A stretch of DNA of 15,775 nt from Thermoplasmatales archaeon (GCA_023128855.1 JAGMDE010000045.1:1-15775); one strand, 5' to 3'. Shown: positions 1 to 7,588, counted from the first letter of the stretch. Translations and numbers: made by a program. Notes: generated from the sequence alone by a model not told the origin.

Positions 1-497
1 ATCTTGTAATGCATTGGAACGATAATTTTTGGATTTATTTTTCTGATAACATCCCACGCTTGTTTATCATCAACTGTAAAAGTTCCACCAATCGGTACAA
101 ATAAAATATCAACTTCACCAATTTTTTCAACAGTTACCTCATCAAGATCATGACCCAAATCCCCGAGATGACAAAACTTAATTCCATCTATTACAAATTT
201 ATACATAATATTTGTTCCACGCTTTGCTCCTTGATCTTCATCATGAAAAGAGTCCACACCGTTAATTTCAACATTTGAAATATTCCTTTTCCGCCCGTCT
301 AAAACAACCTTTGATCCATCTTTTTCAACTGATTTCACACTATTATGATCATAATGATCATGAGAAACAAGGATTATATCTCCCATTACGCTTGGTGCAG
401 GAATTCCAATAGATTTTCCGTCATGTGGATCTGTGACTAGCGTTATATCATTTGTAATTTCCCAACAGGCATGACCATGCCATCTTATCTGTAACAT
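1..497 (-). CDS. UPF0173-type metallo-beta-lactamase-fold hydrolase (C-terminus cut by window edge)
   Basis: The reading frame opens at ATG 497-495 and stays open to base 1, giving 165 visible residues; the C-terminal part lies outside the window. Metal-ligand motifs are intact: the N-terminal WHGHACW stretch (residues 6-12), the HxHxDH signature as SHDHYDH (residues 45-51), a conserved His at 85, HLGDLGH (110-116, with Asp113) and the late MHY (His163). This order is typical of the UPF0173/UlaG-like branch of the MBL superfamily, soluble cytoplasmic enzymes whose usual substrate is unknown. The start is supported by a strong GGAGGAGG ribosome binding site nine bases upstream and by its own TATA box. 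It lies 54 bp downstream of endA on the same strand but seems separately transcribed. The family is secure; the substrate cannot be assigned. Confidence 0.9.
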   Translation of the reverse strand, partial: MLQIRWHGHACWEITNDITLVTDPHDGKSIGIPAPSVMGDIILVSHDHYDHNSVKSVEKDGSKVVLDGRKRNISNVEINGVDSFHDEDQGAKRGTNIMYKFVIDGIKFCHLGDLGHDLDEVTVEKIGEVDILFVPIGGTFTVDDKQAWDVIRKINPKIIVPMHYK

Positions 498-505
498 ACT
501 TTTTT

Positions 506-551
506 TCCTCCTCCGGTAAACAAAAGACAACACGAGTTTATTATAAAAAAA
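506..551 (-). promoter_or_regulatory. Promoter and Shine-Dalgarno of the UPF0173 hydrolase gene, overlapping the endA terminator
   Basis: Read on the minus strand, a run of seven T (551-545) follows the endA stop directly and runs into a TATA-like box TTTATAAT (547-540). An archaeal start of transcription about 25 bases on would fall near 517, leaving a leader of about 20 nt that carries GGAGGAGG (514-507). The T-run may end endA transcription while forming part of the next promoter. The positions are seen; the start site is inferred. Confidence 0.55.
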
Positions 552-1586
552 TTATGGCCGTAAACGTCCAAATTTAATATAATCTATTTTAGACTTTGAA
601 ACTTGAGCAAGACAAATCTCTTTATTTACTGAATGTGCAAGACGCACGGCACGAGATATTTCCTCCCAAATACTTTTGAAATCTGTGCTTACAACATGAA
701 TCAAGTATTCTGCATGTGTCTCGTCAGGCCCTTTGGTATATGCTCTGAAATGTGATCCAAATTTAAAACCAGTTTTTACAATAAGACCACGTTTTTTCAA
801 ATCTTCAAAAACAACTAATCTTTGATTGATATCTGGCTGTTTTTTAGAAATAATCTCTTTGGCTTTTTGTTTAGATATTTTTTTGCCATCAGATGTTGTG
901 ATTTCGATAATTCCTTTTTTATTTAGATACAATGTTTCTACAAATGAAATTTGTAACCATTCTCCAAATGGTTTTCCAAAAAATTCTTTTTCAAATAAAA
1001 TTCTTGCAAGTTTTCTATCAAAAACTATTGATCTATTATCCAGCATAACACATCTGCCTTTTGAAAACTTATGCTTTTTGATATTTCCTTTTATATCCAA
1101 AATTGAGGCATCATAATATGTAATATCCCCTTCTTCATCAGCAATTGCAATCCACAATGCTTTTCCATCTTTTGTTATACTTCCAATTGTTGTTTTCATT
1201 TTTTTTAAATCAAGCTCGTCTCTCTCTGAAAAGGCAATTACATAAAATTCATTTTTAATTTGATTGAAAGTAATATTTTTATCTTTTTCAAATAAGTGAA
1301 TTGCATGACCTCTTTTTCTAAGGTCTTTAAACACAAGATACTTTATCTCAAAATGCGGGATTTTTTTTGAAGCAAGAGAAATAAGTCCTTCAAAATCAAT
1401 CTCCTTTTTTCCTTTTTTAATTTTGATTTTCTCTTCTTCAAGTAAAAAAACACCTTCAATTAGATTTAATTCTAGATTTCCTCCAGATAATGGTTTACCA
1501 AAATGACTTTTAGTAAAAAGCCTTCCAACATCTTTTGGTTTTTTGATGATTATTCTATTGTCAATTATTTCTCCAGCTGTTTGCAT
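552..1586 (-). CDS. endA: tRNA-splicing endonuclease, fused two-unit (alpha2) type
   Basis: Cuts the bulge-helix-bulge at intron borders of precursor tRNA (and rRNA). The 344-residue length is that of the fused archaeal form, in which a degenerate N-terminal unit (about 1-165) is joined to a catalytic C-terminal unit (about 170-344) and two chains make the active enzyme. The catalytic triad is visible in the C-terminal half: Tyr283 in SHFRAY, His291 in HAEYLIHV and Lys322 in SVNKEICLA; the 31-residue His-to-Lys spacing equals that of the Methanocaldococcus enzyme (His125, Lys156). The N-terminal half repeats the KDLRKRG/EDLKKRG framework (residues 88-93 and 262-267) but lacks the Tyr/His/Lys set, so it is structural. 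It starts 24 bp after the Lon-like protease stop with only a weak AGGT upstream, so it is probably co-transcribed with it. This architecture is known from Archaeoglobus, haloarchaea and Thermoplasmata. Confidence 0.95.
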   Translation of the reverse strand: MQTAGEIIDNRIIIKKPKDVGRLFTKSHFGKPLSGGNLELNLIEGVFLLEEEKIKIKKGKKEIDFEGLISLASKKIPHFEIKYLVFKDLRKRGHAIHLFEKDKNITFNQIKNEFYVIAFSERDELDLKKMKTTIGSITKDGKALWIAIADEEGDITYYDASILDIKGNIKKHKFSKGRCVMLDNRSIVFDRKLARILFEKEFFGKPFGEWLQISFVETLYLNKKGIIEITTSDGKKISKQKAKEIISKKQPDINQRLVVFEDLKKRGLIVKTGFKFGSHFRAYTKGPDETHAEYLIHVVSTDFKSIWEEISRAVRLAHSVNKEICLAQVSKSKIDYIKFGRLRP

Positions 1587-1610
1587 TATAAAAACCTATA
1601 ATTGATAGTG

Positions 1611-3743
1611 TTATTTGTTTTTTTTGTAATAGTCCTTTATGCTTCTAGGCATTTCTTCTTTTGAAAAATAAGGATGTCTTGGCGGTTTTTCATAATGACT
1701 TATCTGTTTGGATTCTGGTTTCCTTTTTTCTCCATCTTTTAGAGAAGTTCCACCAATTATTAATCCTAAACCTAGTCCCAAAACAAGTGCTAATGCAGCG
1801 ACTGTTACAATGGTAAAAAGCCAATCTTCGCTAATGGTTAGAATTACAGGTAGTCCAACATATCCTGATGAAGAAGTTCCAAGAGTACTATTTGAAAAAC
1901 TTAAAACACCGGCAATCATACCACTGTATTTATAGTAAAGAAGTGCACTATCAAATTCTGTTTCATTCGCCAAACTTTCAGCATATTCATAGTAACTAAC
2001 TGCAAGTACAGGCTCAATGCCTTGCTGTCTACTTTTTGATATTTTATTAATAGCACTCTCACTAGCAAGTTCAATTTTTTCCTCTGGTTCGACTCCTATA
2101 ATTTCAATGGCAAGATTCGCTCTTACAGTTGCTTCTAATGCTTCAAATAAAGCAGCGGCAGGATAACCTTTATCCCGATCATCTCTTGCTGTTTCTAATA
2201 GTTCTTCAGCATAGCTAAGATAATCTGTTGAATCACCAGAAGTTGAACCCATTTCACCAAGAATTATACTGGAATAAACAGTTGCCTGTTGTGCTTCTTC
2301 AATATATTCTAGAGCTAGATCATCAAGTGTATCCTTGTCTAATTTTCCTGTTTCGTTAAAATAGGAGCCGATATCAATCCACCAACCTATACTATTGCTT
2401 CTTTCTACAACAAAAGCTAGTTTGTATATGAAATCTAAAACATCTGAATAAAAGTTTAAACCGTTTGAATAAGTGCTTTCTGCAGAATCTAAATACTGCT
2501 TAGCTTCAGATACTCTTCTCTGTGCTGCACCAACTGTTTGAAGGGATATAAAACCATTAATTTCAGCGTTTTTTGCTTCTTCACTTGCATCGTTATGCCA
2601 GTTTTGTACCTCTTGAAGTAAATCATCAATAAACGAATCCTCCTCTGTAGTCCAGTAATCACAAGCGTATGATACAAATCGTGAGTAAATTAAAGATTGA
2701 AATGATTTACTCGTACTGGTATAAAAAGTCTCATTTTCATATGATTCTTCGGACTGTGTTAACTTTTCCTCTGCTGCATTTAAGTAATCTTCAATATCGT
2801 CTTTGTAATATGTTGGGTATTGATTTGGGATATCTGCATCTTCAAGTTCTATACTTGCATTGTAATATGCATCTCTTGCATCTTGCAAAAGACTTGTTGA
2901 AAGAGGTACCATGGAAGCAAGATAATCATCTGTGGTTATCTCTCCATTTGTGTCATCAAAAAAGAATCTGTATCCTGTAAAATTTTCAAGTGCTTCATTT
3001 ACATCTGCTACCTCAGTCACTGTCATTCCATAATTATCCATTGCATAGTCTGCAACATTTCTTGTAACAGGTTTTGTAACAGTTCTAGTCCATCCACCAG
3101 TAGTTTCAGTTGTTGTTACCATTTCTGTATAAGTGCCTTGCCCATATGGTATCAAGAAATGAGTAGCGCCTACTGAATTTGCGGCATCAATCTTGTGAGT
3201 AATACCGCCAATAGGCCCGATGCTGCCATCTGGATTAATCATCCCAGTCATTACTGTTTTATCACTTAGATTCCAGTTTTCAAGCAGCGCTATTGTGGCA
3301 ACGGTCATAATGCCTCCTGCAGAAGGCCCACCGATAATTGGAGCAGAGGTTCTTACAACGAAGAAATAATCATAGGTAGATGGATCGATATCACAATTTT
3401 CATCATTTTCAACAAGAGCACTAGCAACTTTTACTGCAAGACGAGCAGAGCCCTGCATGTCAACCTCTGTTAGTGGCAAAGTGTCTACAAACACCCTTCC
3501 ACTGCCGTTACTTTGAATTTTAACAGTAATTGTTGAAATAACGCCAATATATCCATTACCAGTGCTAGCAACAGCAGGAGCATAAACAGTAACATTACGA
3601 TAAGTTATTGTTACCTCATCTTCGTATATCTCACCAGAATTTGAATCAGCAAGAACAAGAGTTGAAGGCCAAGTTATTACTATAGCTAAGATTACTAATA
3701 ATACTGTAAATTTTTTAACCGTCATATTTTTTCCCATTTGCAT
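1611..3743 (-). CDS. Membrane-anchored extracellular Lon-like serine protease (S16 catalytic domain, no AAA domain)
   Basis: A 710-residue exported protease. An N-terminal signal peptide (about residues 7-32, hydrophobic, ending before DSNSGE) is followed by a Lon-type proteolytic domain (about 45-260). The Ser-Lys dyad is clear: Ser141 in GGPSAGG and Lys184 in GGITHK, 43 residues apart as in bacterial Lon. There is no AAA ATPase domain. Residues 280-640 are a long helical region rich in Ala, Glu and Tyr that resembles repeated helical hairpins, followed by one transmembrane helix (about 640-665) and a basic 45-residue tail, so the catalytic part should face outside. This matches the archaeal predicted membrane serine protease family COG1750. 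ATGs at 3743, 3737 and 3725 are all possible; the third gives the tidiest signal peptide, but a TATA-like element near 3776-3786 slightly favours the first. The gene lies downstream of a secreted C25 peptidase and upstream of endA. Substrate is unknown. Confidence 0.88.
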   Translation of the reverse strand: MQMGKNMTVKKFTVLLVILAIVITWPSTLVLADSNSGEIYEDEVTITYRNVTVYAPAVASTGNGYIGVISTITVKIQSNGSGRVFVDTLPLTEVDMQGSARLAVKVASALVENDENCDIDPSTYDYFFVVRTSAPIIGGPSAGGIMTVATIALLENWNLSDKTVMTGMINPDGSIGPIGGITHKIDAANSVGATHFLIPYGQGTYTEMVTTTETTGGWTRTVTKPVTRNVADYAMDNYGMTVTEVADVNEALENFTGYRFFFDDTNGEITTDDYLASMVPLSTSLLQDARDAYYNASIELEDADIPNQYPTYYKDDIEDYLNAAEEKLTQSEESYENETFYTSTSKSFQSLIYSRFVSYACDYWTTEEDSFIDDLLQEVQNWHNDASEEAKNAEINGFISLQTVGAAQRRVSEAKQYLDSAESTYSNGLNFYSDVLDFIYKLAFVVERSNSIGWWIDIGSYFNETGKLDKDTLDDLALEYIEEAQQATVYSSIILGEMGSTSGDSTDYLSYAEELLETARDDRDKGYPAAALFEALEATVRANLAIEIIGVEPEEKIELASESAINKISKSRQQGIEPVLAVSYYEYAESLANETEFDSALLYYKYSGMIAGVLSFSNSTLGTSSSGYVGLPVILTISEDWLFTIVTVAALALVLGLGLGLIIGGTSLKDGEKRKPESKQISHYEKPPRHPYFSKEEMPRSIKDYYKKNK

Positions 3744-3802
3744 TACTGTTTAATTGTAGGGCGCATAGGGATAACTTATTAAAAAATGTTTTGTGAAGTA
3801 AT

Positions 3803-3839
3803 AAAATAGAAAAAAAGAGGTGGTTTAAGAGTATCCACC
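3803..3839 (-). terminator. Hairpin plus T-tract terminator across the C25 peptidase stop codon
   Basis: On the minus strand GGTGG (3839-3835) and CCACC (3823-3819) form a 5-bp GC-rich stem whose loop contains the TAA stop. It is followed by TC and seven T (3816-3810), then a further T-rich stretch. Archaea normally end transcripts at T-runs without a stem, so the run alone would suffice; the stem makes it look like a bacterial intrinsic terminator. Confidence 0.6.
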
Positions 3840-6302
3840 AATCATCAGGCTTGGATCTCCTAAAAATGCCCATTGTGTCAAGGATTTTGCGTGGTCTAAG
3901 AACTCCATATCATATGTTTCTGCATAATTTGTCAATACGTTACTATAGACATCACCAAGAAATACTGCACCGCTGTTGTCCTCATATTGAATTCCATATT
4001 CCTTGAAAAACTCGATACATATACCGCCGTCAAGCCCTTCAATTAGAGTTTCTTTACCTGGCATTCCGTATCCTAAACCGGTGTTTCCAATTGTTGCAAT
4101 AGCACCAGTTCTTGGCATTTTAACAAGATACCAGCTGAAACACTCTGGAACTGGAGTACCATGACACCATGTATTTTTCTCATTGTGTAAATCTAACATT
4201 CCTGGTATCATTGATACATTAAACTGGCTGTTATGACATCCTCCAATCAATATAATTGGCAATTTGTCCTTATTTGTTAATTTCTTCATTGGGAACACTG
4301 GGATTATTTTATATTTGAATTCAATATTAAAGAAACCTGGAAGGCTACCGTGCCTCCTATTGCCTGGAATGCCTGGATAATGATCAGACCAAACACTTGG
4401 GCTGCCATGACCAGAGAAAAATGCAAAGCCGCTACCTGGATTTAACGCTGTAAAGTAATCCTCTTTGTCATTTATTTTTCCATTTGATGCCCAAAAATGA
4501 TCCATTTCGAAGTCTTCTGGCATATAATATGTTGCTCCTCCACCGCCAAGAAGAGTTTTTTCACCACAAATCCATTCTCCCTCATAGTACATTTCTTGGC
4601 CGTATCTCCAGTCTTCAAAGACTATTTCCATATCCTCATTTTCAACCCATACGCGGATATCAGTTACATTTCCATAGGGTCTCGGATCATAGGTTTTTCC
4701 ACGGATATGCAAGATTCCTTCTTTTGAGAAGTTTAGATTTGCCCAGCCATTTTGTGAGTTTCCATATGCTTCCCCTTCCTTAGGTTCATAAGTTACATTG
4801 TTATATCCAAGAATGTCTCCATCTGATACTGATACTATTTCAGCAATTGGGCTAAAAGGATACCCTGGTATTCTTAGATGGTCGTCATGATTAAATGTTA
4901 AAACTGTTTCGACTGAGCGATCAATAGTTACCCTAATTTTATCAACAGGTCCGACTTCCCCATTTGGATTATTACTTTGAGCTTTTATTGTATATTTTCC
5001 TTCATCAAGTTCCGTTGTATTCCATTGGATATCAAGGTCCTCCTGATCCATGAATCCATCTCCAGTAATTGTTACGACTTTCTTGAACCATTCTGGATCC
5101 GCAGCAGTTTCTTCGTATCTAATGATTTTATTGACAACATCTCTAACCTCTCTTTTACTACGGCAGGCCAGCCTACCAATAGCCACATCTGGGTAAAAAT
5201 CAAAGCCAGTATCGTTTTCGATATCAAATCCTTTGGTATCCATTCCCCAAACAGCTATTTTCCCATCACCATTTGAATCCCAATCCTGGAATACTCCGCC
5301 TTCGCCATATACATCTGCATAATACAAGTCACAAAGAAAACCTGGGTCATAGATTTTTGCAAAACTTAAAGGATGTTGAGGATCATCATAAAAGTTAGTG
5401 TATCTAACCGGAACATGCCACCATCGGTCTCCATAATTCATGTGTTCTCTTGGTTTGTTCCATATCTTTGATTTTAATCCTCCTACAAGGAGAACATATG
5501 TGATATTGTTTGTTTGAATTGCATCGTCAATAAACCGTTTTATTTCCTCTGGTTTATCGTCTCCCTCATAATTTGGATAAATTGACTCTGTTGTTTTAAT
5601 AAAAGTTTTAATTCCAAAACTATTTTTATGCTCCTTTAATTTGCATAGAATATTTTCAAACTTCTTTGGAGCAATAATTACCAAATCAAACTCATCTTCA
5701 ACTGAAGAAAGGGTAACAGTAGCTGGTTCATATGTGATTTTTATATCAGCACTTTCTGCAACGAGCAGTTTATCAGATGCAGGTATGTATCTGGCCGGGT
5801 AAGTATGGACTGATACATGGGTGACTCTCTCCATATTTTCGTTTAAACCACAACCTACGCGATATGAAAACCAAGAATCTGGATAAGGATCAGTGTTCGT
5901 ATAGATCTCTTCATCTATTTCAGTAGTTTCAGTTTTGACTACTGATTGACTCAAGGCTGTTAATAGCAGAGGCGTAGGTGCAGGTTTTATTTTTCCTACA
6001 ATCTCTTGTTCAACTATATTTTTTGGAGTTACTTCAACCTTAACATTTGTAACACCAAAAGGCAGTTCAAAAGTATTGACAACTTTTGGAAGCATAGGCT
6101 TGCAAGGTTCAGATATGTAGGTAGATACCTCTTCAAAATTCAACTCTACATAATCTTGGTTATATTCTTCTATTGTAAACGATGAGAATGAAATTTCAAA
6201 ACTATCTGATGTAATTTCGGCTTCAACATCGTTTGTTCCAACAGCTCCAAGTCCACTTAGGACTAAAATTCCTATTACCATAATTGGCAGAATATTTTTC
6301 AA
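3825..6302 (-). CDS. Secreted gingipain-like cysteine peptidase (family C25)
   Basis: An exported endopeptidase, 825 residues from the preferred TTG start at 6302. A signal peptide (LKNILPIMVIGILVLSG, then an AxGxN-like region, about 1-25) precedes a propeptide-like beta-rich segment (about 30-190) and the C25 caspase-like domain (about 203-820). The catalytic pair is intact: His632 in FFSGHGS and Cys689 in LIGGCHNS. An EF-hand-like calcium loop DWDSNGDGK sits at 340-348. Residues about 423-573 form an inserted beta-rich domain between the two halves of the catalytic fold. The protein ends at the usual FLGDPSLMIGG motif with no transmembrane anchor or sorting domain, so it is probably released. 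An upstream in-frame ATG at 6353 would give 842 residues, but it overlaps the TATA box; the TTG has a GGGGG ribosome site eight bases upstream. Secreted C25 peptidases are reported from MBG-D sediment archaea. The neighbour downstream is another extracellular protease. Confidence 0.9.
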   Translation of the reverse strand: MKNILPIMVIGILVLSGLGAVGTNDVEAEITSDSFEISFSSFTIEEYNQDYVELNFEEVSTYISEPCKPMLPKVVNTFELPFGVTNVKVEVTPKNIVEQEIVGKIKPAPTPLLLTALSQSVVKTETTEIDEEIYTNTDPYPDSWFSYRVGCGLNENMERVTHVSVHTYPARYIPASDKLLVAESADIKITYEPATVTLSSVEDEFDLVIIAPKKFENILCKLKEHKNSFGIKTFIKTTESIYPNYEGDDKPEEIKRFIDDAIQTNNITYVLLVGGLKSKIWNKPREHMNYGDRWWHVPVRYTNFYDDPQHPLSFAKIYDPGFLCDLYYADVYGEGGVFQDWDSNGDGKIAVWGMDTKGFDIENDTGFDFYPDVAIGRLACRSKREVRDVVNKIIRYEETAADPEWFKKVVTITGDGFMDQEDLDIQWNTTELDEGKYTIKAQSNNPNGEVGPVDKIRVTIDRSVETVLTFNHDDHLRIPGYPFSPIAEIVSVSDGDILGYNNVTYEPKEGEAYGNSQNGWANLNFSKEGILHIRGKTYDPRPYGNVTDIRVWVENEDMEIVFEDWRYGQEMYYEGEWICGEKTLLGGGGATYYMPEDFEMDHFWASNGKINDKEDYFTALNPGSGFAFFSGHGSPSVWSDHYPGIPGNRRHGSLPGFFNIEFKYKIIPVFPMKKLTNKDKLPIILIGGCHNSQFNVSMIPGMLDLHNEKNTWCHGTPVPECFSWYLVKMPRTGAIATIGNTGLGYGMPGKETLIEGLDGGICIEFFKEYGIQYEDNSGAVFLGDVYSNVLTNYAETYDMEFLDHAKSLTQWAFLGDPSLMIGGYS

Positions 6303-6308
6303 GTTTAG

Positions 6309-6377
6309 TTCCCCCTTATTAATAATTACTAATAATAATATGGAGTTGTTCATATATAAATCTTTTTAAAAAAAGAT
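6309..6377 (-). promoter_or_regulatory. C25 peptidase promoter: TATA box, flanking inverted repeat, Shine-Dalgarno
   Basis: A consensus TATA box TTTATATA lies at 6360-6353 on the minus strand, with an A-rich BRE-like stretch upstream. Transcription would start near 6330, after the ATG at 6353, giving a leader of about 28 nt that contains AAGGGGG (near 6317-6311) in front of the TTG at 6302. An 8-bp perfect inverted repeat, ATCTTTTT-AA-AAAAAGAT (6360-6377), touches the upstream edge of the TATA box and covers the BRE position; it may be an operator or simply A/T-rich promoter sequence. Confidence 0.65.
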
Positions 6378-6384
6378 ATTATAA

Positions 6385-6422
6385 ATTAGAAATAAAGAAA
6401 GAAAATAAAAAAAGAAGAAAGC
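6385..6422 (-). terminator. T-rich terminator of the TBP operon
   Basis: Just after the TAG of the second TBP gene the minus strand becomes almost pure pyrimidine, with T-runs of seven, four and three broken by single C or A. No stem is evident. Repeated T-runs are the normal archaeal termination signal. It separates the TBP operon from the C25 promoter about 30 bp further on. Confidence 0.6.
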
Positions 6423-6427
6423 AGCTC

Positions 6428-6979
6428 CTACTTTCTGATAAGATCAAGGGAGCTAAGTTCTGCTGACAGTTTTTCAACAGCTAGAGCTACATCCTCTGTC
6501 TGTCTTGCACCAGTGCAGACAATTTTTCCAGAACCAAATAGCAGCATTGCAACCTTAGGTTCCTTAATTCTATAAACAAGTCCTGGGAACTGCTCTGGTT
6601 CATATTCGATGTTTTCCAAACCTAGCCCCATTGCTACTTCGTTGAGATTTAGGTCTGTTCCAAGATCAGAAATCGCAACAATGTTCTGTACAACAATTTT
6701 AAGATCCTTATATACGTCTACGCCTAGTTTCTTAAGTTTCTCTGCGATTATATCCACTGTTTTACGTACGTCTTCAACATTCTTTGCACCAGTACAGTTG
6801 GCTTTTCCACTTCTAAATAAAAGCGTAGCTGTTTTCGGATTTTTTAACCTATAAACCAGTCCTGGGAATTGTTCTGGTTCGTATTCTGCTTCTTCTAGCG
6901 ATTGCGCTATTACGTCTAGATCTAGCTTATCTGCAAAAGATGTAGACGCCACAATATTTTCTACTGTTACTTCTGGCAT
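6428..6979 (-). CDS. tbp: TATA-box binding protein, canonical copy
   Basis: Binds and kinks the TATA box to start RNA polymerase II-like transcription together with TFB. The 183 residues form the two direct repeats of the TBP saddle (about 5-90 and 95-180), visible as the pair EYEPEQFPGLVYR at residues 32-44 and 125-137. All four DNA-intercalating phenylalanines are present: Phe38 and Phe55 in repeat 1, Phe131 and Phe148 in repeat 2. The conserved SGK..CTGA strand is present in both repeats. There is no acidic tail. It starts 15 bp after the stop of a second, diverged TBP gene and has a good AAGGAG ribosome site about eight bases upstream, so it is the second gene of a two-gene operon and is translated by SD-dependent initiation. 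It is followed by a T-rich terminator. This copy is expected to be the general factor. Confidence 0.97.
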   Translation of the reverse strand: MPEVTVENIVASTSFADKLDLDVIAQSLEEAEYEPEQFPGLVYRLKNPKTATLLFRSGKANCTGAKNVEDVRKTVDIIAEKLKKLGVDVYKDLKIVVQNIVAISDLGTDLNLNEVAMGLGLENIEYEPEQFPGLVYRIKEPKVAMLLFGSGKIVCTGARQTEDVALAVEKLSAELSSLDLIRK

Positions 6980-6994
6980 ACTTTTCTACTCCTT

Positions 6995-7540
6995 TCATAA
7001 AGCTCCTATTGACGAAAGCTTTTCTTTCATCATTTCAATTGCATTAGCTGCATCTTCAATTGTCTTAGTTCCTGTGCATACGATTTTTCCTGAACTAAAA
7101 ACAATTAAAGTTGCTCCAATGTCGTTTATTCTATAAATCAAACCTGGGAACTGTTTTGGTTCATATTCAACATGATCTAAAACTAAACCACTTGATATTG
7201 AACTTAGATGCAGTTCCTTTTTTAGATCAATAGAAACAACAATACTTTGCACTTCAATTTCGATCTTTTTCTTTACATCAATTTTTTTCTTTTTTATTTG
7301 ACTGACTATCCTTTTTATCGAAGTTTCAGCATCTTCAATTCTTTTTGCACCTGTACAGATAGCCTTACCACCGGGAAGAATTAAAACAGCAGTTTTTGGG
7401 TTTTCAAGCTTAATGGTCAAACCTGCAAACTCGTTTGGATTGTAATTGAACTCTGGTATCTTTTCAGCTATTTGCTCAATATCTAAACCATCTGCTATCT
7501 GTGCATAGGCTACAATGTTTTCTACCTTAACATCTGACAT
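6995..7540 (-). CDS. TATA-box binding protein paralog, diverged copy
   Basis: A second complete two-repeat TBP (181 residues) directly upstream of, and co-transcribed with, the canonical one. Repeat 2 is conventional (VEYEPKQFPGLIYR, then VFSSGKIVCTG; Phe131 and Phe148 kept). Repeat 1 is clearly changed: NPNEFAGLTIKL replaces the usual PEQFPGLVYRL, and the second intercalating Phe is Leu55 in AVLILPGGK, where canonical TBPs have F-x-SGK. The linker between repeats is unusually basic, with KKKK at 83-86 and KKK at 90-92. The length is full and no frame is broken, so it is not a pseudogene. Multiple TBPs are known in haloarchaea and Methanosarcina, where they differ in promoter choice or stress response; a similar role is inferred here. 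The ATG at 7540 lies about four bases from the expected transcription start, so the message is probably leaderless. Confidence 0.93.
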   Translation of the reverse strand: MSDVKVENIVAYAQIADGLDIEQIAEKIPEFNYNPNEFAGLTIKLENPKTAVLILPGGKAICTGAKRIEDAETSIKRIVSQIKKKKIDVKKKIEIEVQSIVVSIDLKKELHLSSISSGLVLDHVEYEPKQFPGLIYRINDIGATLIVFSSGKIVCTGTKTIEDAANAIEMMKEKLSSIGAL

Positions 7541-7543
7541 ATA

Positions 7544-7588
7544 ATACAGGCCTTCTCTTCCTGCAGTATATAAAGGCTTTTTATAAAG
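7544..7588 (-). promoter_or_regulatory. TBP operon promoter with two TATA-like repeats
   Basis: The minus strand carries TTTATATA at 7574-7567 and a second CTTTATAAA-like element at 7588-7581. The shared 7-mer CTTTATA occurs at 7588-7582 and again at 7575-7569, exactly 13 bp apart. The proximal box predicts a start near 7544, essentially at the ATG (leaderless); the distal one predicts a start near 7558. The distal copy overlaps the BRE position of the proximal box, so TBP binding there could compete with proper assembly. That is inference. Confidence 0.6.

Noticed and set aside
2669..2980. Antisense open frame of 103 codons inside the Lon-like protease gene
   Set aside because: His/Leu-rich shadow translation of the helical region; no start signals.
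4484..4783. Overlapping antisense frames within the C25 insertion region
   Set aside because: Composition is that of reversed coding DNA, and the sense frame is continuous and conserved.
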